This document shows positions 1-10,531 of a stretch of 64,000 bases of DNA, in pieces. The notes beneath the pieces were generated by a model. It ran no database searches and had not been told where the DNA came from. It saw only the letters and a list, made by a program, of their open reading frames with translations. The number at the start of each line of letters is the position of its first letter. The stretch's first letter is position 1. This stretch comes from Rhizomucor pusillus (taxonomy: Eukaryota > Mucoromycota > Mucoromycetes > Mucorales > Lichtheimiaceae). The position numbers and the translations under genes were made by a program. The stretch lies in NCBI GenBank assembly GCA_900175165.2, contig FWWN02000490.1, positions 59,068 to 123,067 of the forward strand. The letters run 5' to 3'.

Positions 1-1831
1 GATAATACCCGGATGAACATTATACATCTGCAGCGTATGTATAATGGACATGAGAGATGTCGTAATTGCGTAAGGAGATAGGATATTGCTTCCACTGCTG
101 CTTCTTCGAAAGAGGCGTCGCCACGCAGTCTCATCATCCGCAAATTCGACCTTTCCACTGCTGCAAGCCTCGAATTCTAGCATCCCAGGCTCAAGCGTCT
201 TTTCTAAATGTCTTGTACAGTCTGCAACAACGAGGTGATATGTATCGTCTATGAGAGCTGTAATGCGAGTCTGGGCATCGAGCGATGAATTGATCAATTC
301 GGCGTCGCGTTTAAGGTACAGTAACAACCGATGCAAATTTGATATCCAGAAGCAAAGAATTTGCATCTGTCGTGCATTGGACTACATAGCGGAACGTTAG
401 ATTACAGCCCATATTCATTACATGCAAGTCATTGTTTCCGTACCTTTATAGACTTTGTAATTTTTGTCAAGGCAAGATTAAGAAATGCATGGAGGAGTTC
501 CCGGTTGGAGTGATAGTGTGCATATCGGCAGCATAAAAATAAGACATCTGAGGGTATATGTAAATCGTCCTGTGATTTCAACGTTGATTTAGTACAGTCC
601 GAGATAATGGTATCAATAATTCGAGACATGTCATCCTGCGTAAAAACAAACATCTGATCCAGCAGACATTTATCCCAGCTGAATTGGTATATTGAGCGGA
701 TACTTGATTCAAAACTTTGCGCATCGCTATCGGTTTCATGGTCGTCATCACTGGTATCGATATCGTCAGCGTAATGTTCCTGTTCTTGCCGCTGTTGGGC
801 GTTCTGTATGTAACCATTAATGTCGGCTTGGTAGTATACACGATCAATTTCGTCGACGGCTACAGATGCTGATCTTTGTAACCTTTTCGGTCGATCTTTC
901 TTGCGTACTCTATTGGGTACAGTCGATGCTCTTCTTCGAGGCCTTGGAGGGAGGATTCTATGTATTTCCATATTGTTGTCGTCGACAAAATCTAGGGCAT
1001 TCATGGACCCTGACGTCAGGGAAGCACCGTGTTGAACAAGTAGACTGGTAGCAGCTGTGTGGTTGTTACAGATAGCCCACATGAGTGCCGTCCACCCTTC
1101 TGTAAAAGCAAGAGTATACTTTATACGTTAGTAAATGTTGTTGTAAACCGTGCTATATCATTTTACTTGCTTTCATCTTTTGCATCGATGTTGGCACCGG
1201 CTTTTAACAATAAGCGCATACATTCCACGTGCCCAAAACAAGCAGCATACATCAAAGCTGTTGTGCCATACTGGCGTTTATTAGGCGCATTGATGTCCAT
1301 GCCATCGCGTATCAATTCATCCAATTCTTGAACTTTTCCTGTTGACGATAATCGGTACAATGCATCGTACTGCGCTGGATTTGAAAACTCCTCCTCCTGC
1401 TGCTTGTCTTCTGCTTGTGTCTGAAGAGGTGTGGGCGAGGCACAACGCGATGAGGCCGACCAGGTAGATGCAGATAATTCAGATGAGGATAGTGAGCTTG
1501 TACTTTGCCGGACTGGTTGTACAACAGCTGCCGACGATGCTCGTCGTACAAATAGCGTAGACGACCTTGGTGGAGGAGGTGTTGGAGGAGGCGGCGGCGG
1601 CGCTGCTGCTGCTGCTGCTGCTGTTGGAGCCGACATTTTGTCAAGCATGACCGAGAATTCTTGGAAACTCTCTGCAATTTTCGCAGAAAGCTCGCTGCGA
1701 TCCATAGACAGGCAAAGAGAAACAGGACGGTGCGGCGGTTGTTGCTGGTGCTGCTGCGATGGCCGCGAGAGTACAGCGCTTTTGCGTCGAGCATCTGTGA
1801 AGGAATGTCTGCTTGCAGGGTGTATATTCAT
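1..1831 (-). CDS. Ankyrin-repeat plus DIL (dilute) domain protein, 3' end beyond the window
   Basis: Three exons are read: 1171-1831, 444-1099 and 1-381. Their lengths (661, 656 and 381 nt) keep one frame to the window edge, so the C-terminus is missing. The N-terminal half has a Pro/Ala-rich stretch, then ankyrin repeats (GTTALMYAACFGHVECMRLL, then KGWTALMWAI across the first splice). An Asp/Glu-rich linker follows. Exon 3 carries FWISNLHRLLLYLKRD, the start of a DIL domain as found in dilute/myosin V tails and in fungal ankyrin-DIL proteins, which are thought to act in trafficking or cell polarity. The first intron has a GC donor (GCAAGT), because only that site joins DAKDE to KGWTALM in frame. 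The domain identity is recognised from motifs; the cellular role is inference from the family. Confidence 0.8.
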
Positions 1832-3116
1832 AGTCTCTAAAGAGCAGCAGCGCCTTTTAATAATAGAACATGCATTAAACGTATTAAAAGAAGAAAGGCG
1901 AGGATAAAAAAGGATAGGAGCCTGCGAAACGTTGCGAAATTGTCTGCTCAGAAAACACCTTCTGCTTTTCCCATGGTGGCCCTCTTTTCCCGAACGTCGC
2001 TTCTTGGCAATTTGCTGTCGTTCGATAAAAAAATGTTACTTTACCTTGCTTGGTGTAATTCTATTGAAACTGTCGCTCAGGGAAGGGGTGAATATTTCGA
2101 TCGTCGTGGCTAAATCGTAGTACTGCTTCCCTGCATGAAATCCCCTCCTAATTCTCCACTTGCCCAAAGTTTATTTCGAAGCTAGTATATTTAACGCTCG
2201 AGCGCCCCCGGATGTGTCGATTTTACGCTTTCGATCACCTTCCATCAGTTAATTGCTCCAGATATCCAAACAAGCGTAAGTGAGCTACAGATGCAGTCTA
2301 CTTCCTTCATTCTGATATAGCGATATGCCACGAAAATTGAATATGCGCATTAAAAACATTCGATCAAGCAAATTCTATAATCATGACAGAAATATGGACA
2401 ACACGCGCAAAATGTTAAATCCACAGCTTAAAGATTTTGAACATGACGCTATAGGCCATGCTTTTGGATTCCACTGACCTGTATCGCGAGATACATGTTC
2501 AGTCATCTATGTTTTCAATAGTAGAATATTATGCAACATATGATGTGCTTGAATTTGAATCGGGATAGTAGCCTTCGAAATAAAAAGAACTATGAATACC
2601 AGCATGAACTCAACATTACATTTGGACATCTGTGCAAAGTTTAGATTTCTATCAAGACTAAAATATTCGCTAACTAGATATGCGATTTTCATGTCTATTG
2701 GAACACCTATTTCAAAATATAATCATGAATATCCTGTACATCTTCTACAGCATTCGTCAAATTGACAATGTATGCTACCGTATTTTTCTTGATTCTTCAG
2801 ATTGTATACGTCTCTTTTTGCTTGTAAATAAATAGAAGCTGCAAAGTGGTACGATTAAGGACGATATCCACTGTATATGCAGTTCACGAGACATCCGTCC
2901 CACTATGTGTCATAGACTGCTACCGTTCCTTGCTGGATCTTGTGTGTGGGGATGCAGAAAACAAAATCCGGATTTATTCGGCGCTTGGACAGACTGCCAT
3001 TTGAAGCGCGTATTGCCAAAGTTGTCATGCCAACGACTGGCTGCTCCGCAACGACTTCGAATATATAAGGCTGGTAGCCATTTTTTCCCGCGCTCTTTTA
3101 TCGTCCTGTTTTTGTC
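1832..3116. other. Intergenic region between divergent genes
   Basis: This AT-rich stretch separates the ankyrin-DIL gene (minus) from the M49-like gene (plus). Only short, low-quality open frames occur, and no family motif or RNA gene was recognised. It must hold both promoters; a TATA-like site lies at its right end. Confidence 0.6.
3059..3069 (+). promoter_or_regulatory. TATA-like element upstream of the M49-like gene
   Basis: The run ATATATAAGG begins near 3061, about 56 nt before the ATG at 3117. This spacing suits a TATA box with a short leader. It is supported by position and motif only. Confidence 0.4.
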
Positions 3117-5049
3117 ATGTCCACTCCCGTCACAAGAAGTCTTTCCAGTCGCTTGGCGCGATTCGCAAAGTTCGAATGCACCGCTGACCTATCAAACTTG
3201 AGTCGCCACGAACACTCCGCGCTCCAGAAGCTGGTCAGGGCAGCCAAGTGTATCGACCAGGTCTATCTTCGACAAGCATGGTCCGGCAACGAAGCCCTCC
3301 AAAAGAAGCTACACGAACAAGGCGACAAGGAACTCTGTGAACTCTTTAGAATTTATAAAGGTCCCTGGGTAAGTACAACGCCGCGTCGTCGTCGTTGCCA
3401 CACACAAAAAGCTAATGGATTTCATAGGCGCGAGAAGACAACAATGTTTCGTTTGTAGACGGCGTGCCTGAACGTCCTGAAGGCGGTAACTATTATCCGG
3501 AGGATATGACTAAGGAAGAGTTTGAGACGTGGGTCAATGGCCTTTCGCCGGAGGAGCAAGCTCAAGCAAAGAATTACTACACTGTGATCCACCGTGATCC
3601 TTCTTCAAAGAAGCTGTACAGCGTCCCTTACTCGGAAGAATACAAGGATCTGCTTGAACCGGCCGCACAGTATATGAGCGAAGCTGCAGAGGAATTGGAG
3701 AACTTGCCTCCATTGAAGGAAGAAGGAACAACTATCGCTCAATTTTTGCGATCGCGCGCAGATGCGTTCCAATCCAACGATTATCTCTCATCCGAAGTTG
3801 ACTGGCTCCGTCTCAGCAAAGGAAACAAGCTTGAGGTCACCATTGGTCCCTATGAAGTGTACACAGATAACTTGTTTGCTATCAAGGCTGCTTACGAATG
3901 CTTTATCCATGTCCGCGATGAAGAGTCATCTCGCTTGTTGGAAGAGTTTAGTGATTTGCAGTTCGTTGAAGATAACTTGCCAGTACCTGACAAATACCGC
4001 AACCCTGAGCTTATCCCTGCACCCATCGTCGTTGTTAACCAACTGTATGCTGGAGGAGATGTGGCTGTAAGGATGATCATCCTCCAATGGACGAAAATGG
4101 TAGCCAGATCTAAAATTCAATGTAGGTGCCCATGACAGCCGCGTACAACCTTCCGAACGACGAAAAAGCCATTAAAAAGGGTGGAAGTAAACTTGTGCTG
4201 ATCAAGAATGTACAACAGGGAAAATTCCAGCATATTTTAGTGCCCATTGCCGAGGTCGTCCTCGACAAGAGCCAGCTCAAATATCTCACGAGCGACGCAT
4301 TCACTACACATATCTTGCTGCATGAAGTTTGCCACTCTAACGGTCCTCACCACACTCTGGATGGTCACACAGTGCGTTCAAAACTCCAAGAGTTCCAGAG
4401 TGCAATGGAAGAGGCTAAAGCTGGTAAAGTATCGCCACCCTCTGTATACCCATTCGGGGTTCAAGTCTCTAATCAAGGCATCTTTGAATAGACATTGCTG
4501 CATTGTTTGCAGCTGCATTGATGGTCGAGAAGGGAAAGATTACCAATGTGACAAAGGAAGAGTTCTGGGTGACTTTCTTGGCTTCTGCTTTTAGAAGCAT
4601 TCGATTCGGTATCAAGGAAGCTCACGGTCTCGGCCAGGTATTTCTCAACGTCACAGCGTAGTAGTAAATCCAAATTCTTATGGGCTATACCTTTCCAGCT
4701 CTGCCAATTGAACTACCTACTCGCAAAGGGAGGTGCTTTCTGTGATCCAGAAACTGGCCTCTTTGGTGTCAACTTTGACAAGATGCAACAGGCAGTTTCT
4801 GATCTCACGCACGACATTCTTGTATTGCAAGGTAACGGTGACAAGAAAGCAGTTGCTGAATTTGTAGACAAATACGGCAAGCTTGGTCGAGAAATCGAGC
4901 AAGCTTTGAATCGTATAGAGCATAGCGGTAAGTTATTATTATTATTAAATTGATCGTAAACATCTTCTGCGGCGGTGAACTCACGAGACTGTACTTTACA
5001 AGGTATCCCTGTCGATATCCGACCAAAGTACCCGCTTGCCGATGAATAA
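3117..5049 (+). CDS. M49-like (dipeptidyl peptidase III-related) zinc metallohydrolase
   Basis: Six exons are read: 3117-3368, 3428-4066, 4126-4423, 4492-4637, 4699-4927 and 5003-5049. They sum in frame to 536 aa. The zinc site is HEVCH at about residues 363-367, followed by SNGPHH, with the second metal-ligand motif EEAKAD at about 392-397 (its Asp is completed across a splice). Classical DPP III has a HEXXGH site. The HEXCHxxGPH form with ALEEAKAD is what I recall from the M49-like domain fused to Nudix hydrolases in plants, but no Nudix box is present here. No signal peptide is seen, so it is probably cytosolic. It may be a peptidase; the substrate is unknown. The start is the first ATG after a TATA-like site. 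Confidence 0.85.
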
Positions 5050-7447
5050 GAAGCATAATATTCACCATGTAAAGTAACGAGCCGTATAAAATCAACTACG
5101 AGTGTTGGGACTTTATTATAATTCAAAAGTTGCTAGTTCTGAACCAATGCGTGTTATGCTGCTGCACTCTATTTTCACCTTCCGTCTGTTCTCCTTTTCC
5201 ATTTGCAGTGCTGGAAGTTGAATTTGATCAGGCTCATCCAAAATGGATACTGACATGATCCTTTGGAGCTGATTTTTATTGAGAACGGGAAAATGAGGGC
5301 ATTGTTATTAATTATAGCAAAGTCGAAGGTTACTTACTTTGCTTGCTACGAAGTGTTGAACTGGAACAAAAAGACAGGGATGCAAAATATGGGGTGTAGG
5401 ATATATATACTGTCGCATTTTGTGAAATTTTATAATATATTTATACACATTAATTTTTGGAAAAAGTGTATATACCCTGGCTTTATTGTCCTACTAAGAG
5501 TTTTGGGAATTGGTTCGCAGGTGCGAACTCCAAAGTCACTCATTGTATTATTGTGGAAGGCGACATCAGTCAAAACTGGATTTCATTCATTGATTGCCCT
5601 TTTCCAGTCTGGAAAGCTGGGTGTCATCGGTGCCGGGCAAATCGCTTATATCTTCTGGAGCATAGACTCATCCATTCGATCGAGTCCTCTTGTGATCCTA
5701 CATATATCGGGGATCGATCTTCGTCTCCGGTGGACGATTGGGATATCGTATGCTTGAGGTTTTGGAAACGCTCGTGATTTCGTACAACTGTCGTATCCGC
5801 TAGTGACAATCACTGGTCGCACCCACATACATGATCCTCGTTTTAGAATTCTAGTCATTAGGACTCAATACAAAGGACTTCCAATCTATGGTGACACTGC
5901 CGCCAGCGGGATCAGTAGCTTATATTGCGTGTGGTACACTCAGAGTTCGAGTATAAATATGGAGCGCTATTGCAATCGTAATAGGAAGTTTTGATGCAGT
6001 CTCACTGGATATCTTTGGACCCACCGTTTCTACTGCTACTTTTCCTAGAAACCAACCTATGATTGCACAACAACATGACGCTACAATCGTCTATTAATAG
6101 TGGTCAGAATAATCACACTTAATTAATACTAACCTTCAGGGGAAGAACAATGATGAGAAAGCGGGCGATTTCTTTGAAGGTTAATGGTGTGATGGAAACT
6201 CGTGCTGCTGCCGTCTCTTAATAGTAGAATCGTCCATCATCTGGTGCCGTGCACCAACGGTTGCCGTCCGTGCCAGACTGCAGTTAGCGATTCGAAATGA
6301 TGGAACAGCTTTTTCTTCGGAAGCAGGTCATCTTTTTTTTTTTTTTTTTCGATACATTGCTGCATAAGCTTGTGGTGCCATCCGGTTTGTCCTCTCCGGT
6401 GAAAACATCCCATTCCTCGTTCGTCGAGCGCAAGCTGAAATCGAGTCTTTGCTGCGGTACCTTTGCGATGTCCGAGGAAATCAGGCCGTGTTGGTTGCTT
6501 ATGGTCTAGGTCACCTCGGATCTATTTTTCTATTAGAAATAAATCTGCTCAAATCTTTTCACGTCGTATCCATCCAGAGGGAGGAAAGCATTGTCGAACG
6601 TGTGTGCGTACAGGTGGAGGCGCCACTAATCCTCATCGTTTTTTCTCATCATTTTTCTTGTGCGCCAGAGGAATAGTCTGAAGGTTATATAAGCACTCTA
6701 GAAAGACATTATTTTTTGCCTCTTACAGATGGTTGATAGCCATACGAATGTACTCGATCCCAAGGGGCACCTCTCCTCTCGCAAACAACTGGTTTTTAAT
6801 AGTCATGAAGTCAGCAGCCCTCTTGCAGCGAGCCACGTCCGCCAAGACGATCGCCTCTTCTTCGTTAACCGCGAAACCGAACTTCATGAACGAAAGCCCG
6901 TGGGCGAGGTGATCGGCGTATCGGGCTGGGAAACGGTACTTCCTCAATTCGAAGTCGTCGCCTTTTCCACTTTACCGCTCCAAGCGCTGCTGATACTCAG
7001 TATTTATACTTACAATTGGTTATAGATGTGAGCTAAATGCTGTGCTCCTTTCACCTCGTAGAACATTTTGATCCATCAGGGTTGGTCTCCTGTTCTTCCC
7101 CATCCTCTGAGGCACGTATCCTAAACTTTGACAGCTGTACTCGGTTTCCCATTACTTCGTCTGTACTTATACGGATGGCGATAGTTGTCGCCGGCATCTC
7201 ATACTGTGCTCAGATACTATTATCATTACTAATGATATTTATAAGCCTTTTCTCGATCCTTTTACCGGTTTGGCACATTGCATAGAAAAACAAGAAAAAG
7301 CTTTGATTAATATACAATTAGGAAATGTTATCTTGGAGCTAGCGGTTTGTCGGTGAAGGATCCGATCCCCAAGCTTTTTCCCGAATTTGAACTGCTGCGG
7401 TGGAAGTCTCAATTTTTCCCTTTTTCCCCAGCTTGACATGGCGCAGA
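5050..7447. other. Long non-genic stretch with decayed ORFs
   Basis: No intact gene was recognised. AT-rich sequence dominates 5260-5480. A frame near 5612-5635 reads KLGVIGAGQI, similar to a Rossmann dinucleotide-binding loop, but what follows matches nothing. A 17-18 base poly-T run lies at about 6332-6349. A minus-strand frame at 6723-6965 has gene-like codon use and is listed separately. The region could be relics of older genes or mobile DNA. Confidence 0.45.
6723..6965 (-). pseudogene. Orphan ORF fragment, possible gene relic
   Basis: An open frame of about 80 codons ends in a TAA at 6723-6725. It has no in-frame ATG near its beginning: the nearest start-like codon is TTG, and a TAA sits just upstream of SGKGDDFELRKYRFPARY. 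The codons are rich in G/C at third positions and the peptide (NEEEAIVLADVARCKRAADF) looks protein-like, unlike the surrounding sequence. I do not recognise a family. It could be a terminal exon of a broken gene or a chance frame. Confidence 0.25.
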
Positions 7448-10396
7448 ATGAGCAGTAACGAGATTCCAGCGCGATCAAACCTGCCTACGATACTGCCCAT
7501 GCCTGGGCAACCGACCCAGTCCAAGGTTATTGACATTCCTCGCCCGAAACGTACTCGAGCGAAACGCAGCTGCGATTTATGCCGCAAGAAGCGAACACGC
7601 TGCAACGCTGACACTTTGCAACCCTGTACGACTTGTCGGATTGCAGGCATACCTTGCCAGTTTCTCGACGACCAAAAGAAAAGAGGTCCATCGTGTGGTG
7701 GTAGCGGTGGTAGTGCAAAGTAAGCTAGCGCATCAATGATCCGATTTGCAAACAGAAATAATAATTGAATATGGGGAAACGCATCGAGTTTGAAACCTTC
7801 AGAGAAAGAACTTGAGCAACGTGTAAAACGGATGGAAGAGTTCTTGGCAAATATGGCCGGTAACCAGCAGCAGCAAACTACTTCTGGGATACCCTCGACA
7901 ACCACAACAACTACGCCCTTGCCTGCCCAACAGATGTACAACAATCAACAACAGCCATCAAATGATCAACGGGAAGATTCACCGATCCGCTTGTGTCAGC
8001 AAATGCGTGCGTTATCGCTGACGGATTACGAAAAGACAGTCTATTTCGGTCAAAGCTCTGGAGTGCATCTGATTGATAAAGATCTGTTTCCGGGCAATGA
8101 GGAGCAGCAGGAACCGCGTGAAGAAAAGTGGATCGTTCACAAGCTGAATGAAGACGAAGATGAACAAGTTATTATAAAGTCTGAAGAAAGACGATCGTCG
8201 AAACCAGAGTCTAGGCAGTTTGCACAGTTCGATCAAATACCAAATATGACGCAAGAATTAGCCGATTGCATGCTTCATGTGTAAGTGGACGCATATTTGC
8301 ACAGAGAGACAGATCAAACGAACCCTGATCTATTGCGGTTTACAGGTTCTTCAGATCTGTCCATCCATTCTGTCCTATCATCAACAAGATTGCATTTTTA
8401 GAGCAATACTACTTCCACAATCCATGCCCACCTGATGAATATTTATTGTACGCTGTGCTCGCTGTGGCTACACGTTTCATGGTTTGCAGAAATGATCAGC
8501 ATCGTCCATGGAGCCGTGAAGTTATTATGTCACTACGGCATCCGCTTTGGGAACAAGCAGAGAAAGTGCTTGTCAACGTGCACAAGCGCTCCAAAATCAG
8601 CACAGTTCAAACTCTCATTCTTTTGAGCATGTTCTTTGATATGACAGAGAACGTCGAAGAAGATACATTTCATTGGTAAGTCTGGCGAAATTTTATGCGT
8701 CCATTGCGCCATTACTAAGCCGTGAAACCTTAGGTTCACGACAGGAATGGTAAGAAACTGACATGTGGGGCTTACAATCACTGCGGTGCTAATTTATTAT
8801 TCATGTTTCGCGTGATAAATCAGGCTATTCGAATGGTATGGGATAATATATCCATTTCTGGTATAATAAGCTCACTATCGCTACTCTAGGCACAAGACCT
8901 CGGCTTGCACAGAAGAGCTACTCGATGGCAAATTCCAGAAGACGAAGTTGAGCTGCGAAGACGCATATGGTTTGCGGCGTACATGATGGATAAATGGGTA
9001 AATTCAATCGCGCACTTAGAAACGTTTATATATGTCTATACTCATAGTTTATCTCTTTGTAGGTTGCGGCTGATCTCGGACGACCGGCCACCATCATGGA
9101 TGTAGATTTCGATATCGAATGCCCGTCACCATATGAGATTGATTCTCGGCACAGATCTGCGTCTCGCGATCCTGAATTTCGAGCTTTCACCCCTGATTTG
9201 ATGCTTCAGGCACAGGCTGACATTGAGGATAAACGACCTCTGTATAATTGTTTTGTCAATATGGTCCAGCTATCCCAAATCCTAGGTCACGTCCTTCTTG
9301 GATTGCATTCACCCAAAACTAAAAACAGTGGTCCGCGCAACTTTGCACTGATCGATGACTTGGATGCACGACTTGACAGCTGGAAAGTTAATCTACCGCA
9401 GGAACTGCAGTACGACATGGCCGGCACAGAAGTCGATGTATACATGCCGTTTGCAGCTGTCCTCAATATTTGTTATAGCAGTGTCGTTCTGCTGCTCCAT
9501 CGGCCATTCATCAATCATAAACGGTCTGAAAACGTACACATGGCGCTGAGGGCACTGAGTACTTGCACCGCAGCAGCGTGTAACATTATTGATTTTGTCG
9601 AGTCTATGGAATCGCAAGGTTTCATGCCGTTGCCGTGGGTGTTTGCAGCCTTGTAAGTGTTCTGTATGTCAATCTAGCAACTTTGATATTGACGTTCTAC
9701 TACAGTGCAACCTTCCAAGCGGCCATTATTTTCTTATTCAACGCTAAAGGCGACAATCCATACACTAGCCGTCAGGGCGCACGGAATCTGATGCGGTGCG
9801 CACAAGCGTACGAACGTGAAGAGTGTGTAAAGACAAGCCGTATAACTAAAGTACTACTGTCACTCGCCGATCGCTTCTCGGTGCCTGTCGTACCGCAGCC
9901 GCCGCAGCGACTTCCAACACCACCGCCTTACACTGATTCACAAACTTCACAAGATACTTCATTTACGGTCATGTCGAGCCAACCATCCATTAACACTATC
10001 TCTACGACTACTAATACTAGTAACACTGCAACTAATATTTCCAGGACCGCCGATTCTTCAATGAATGTCTCACAACCTGCTGCGCCCATCAGCTTGGATT
10101 CAGTGTACATCCCTTATGATTCGGGCAACTTGATTGATCAAACCATGACACCAAATACTGATATAATGCAAGGACATCAGCATCAGGAGCAACACCCGCC
10201 GCCGGGACAGTTTGGAACAGCAGCGGAGGCACAAGCTCCTCCTGTCTCTGTGCCAATGATACCGGTCGGCGGAGAGCCGATGGAGTTTGATATTGCGAAT
10301 CTAGCTTCAGAAGTCCCACTTTGGGATATTCCAAGCGGCGTAACCTGGAGTGAATGGGACGCATTCCTGCAAACAGACATGAACAGCACGCGGTAA
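7448..10396 (+). CDS. Zn2Cys6 fungal-specific transcription factor (intact copy)
   Basis: Eight exons are read: 7448-7709, 7803-8280, 8346-8675, 8734-8749, 8824-8835, 8890-8997, 9063-9652 and 9706-10396, giving 828 aa in frame. The N-terminal zinc cluster is CDLCRKKRTRC...CTTC...C with the normal C-X2-C-X6-C spacing. It is followed by KKRGP and a coiled-coil-like EKELEQRVKRMEEF. The middle region has the fungal-specific regulator domain hallmarks: TLILLSMFF, GMAIRMAQDLGLHR, RRRIWFAAYMMDKW and ADLGRPATI. The C-terminus is Pro/Thr/Asn-rich and ends with an acidic/aromatic tail. Two exons are tiny (16 and 12 nt). The first splice (donor GTAGTG) is the least certain, since the better-looking GTAAGC site would break the frame. 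It probably regulates transcription in the nucleus; the target genes are unknown. It converges on LCB2-a. Confidence 0.85.
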
Positions 10397-10531
10397 ATGT
10401 AAATAAAGAAATTTATAAAGTGTTGTAAATAGAAAACAAAAGATTACATCGTACATCAAGCAAACAAACGCAGGCGGGAGGGATGCATATATGTCAAAAC
10501 AATATAACAAACAAATAATCGAAAGGTTCTC

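Noticed and set aside
7711..7805. The strong-looking donor GTAAGC at 7720 in the first regulator
   Set aside because: It gives the wrong phase for the next exon. The weaker GTAGTG at 7710 keeps frame, though this junction remains the least certain of the gene.
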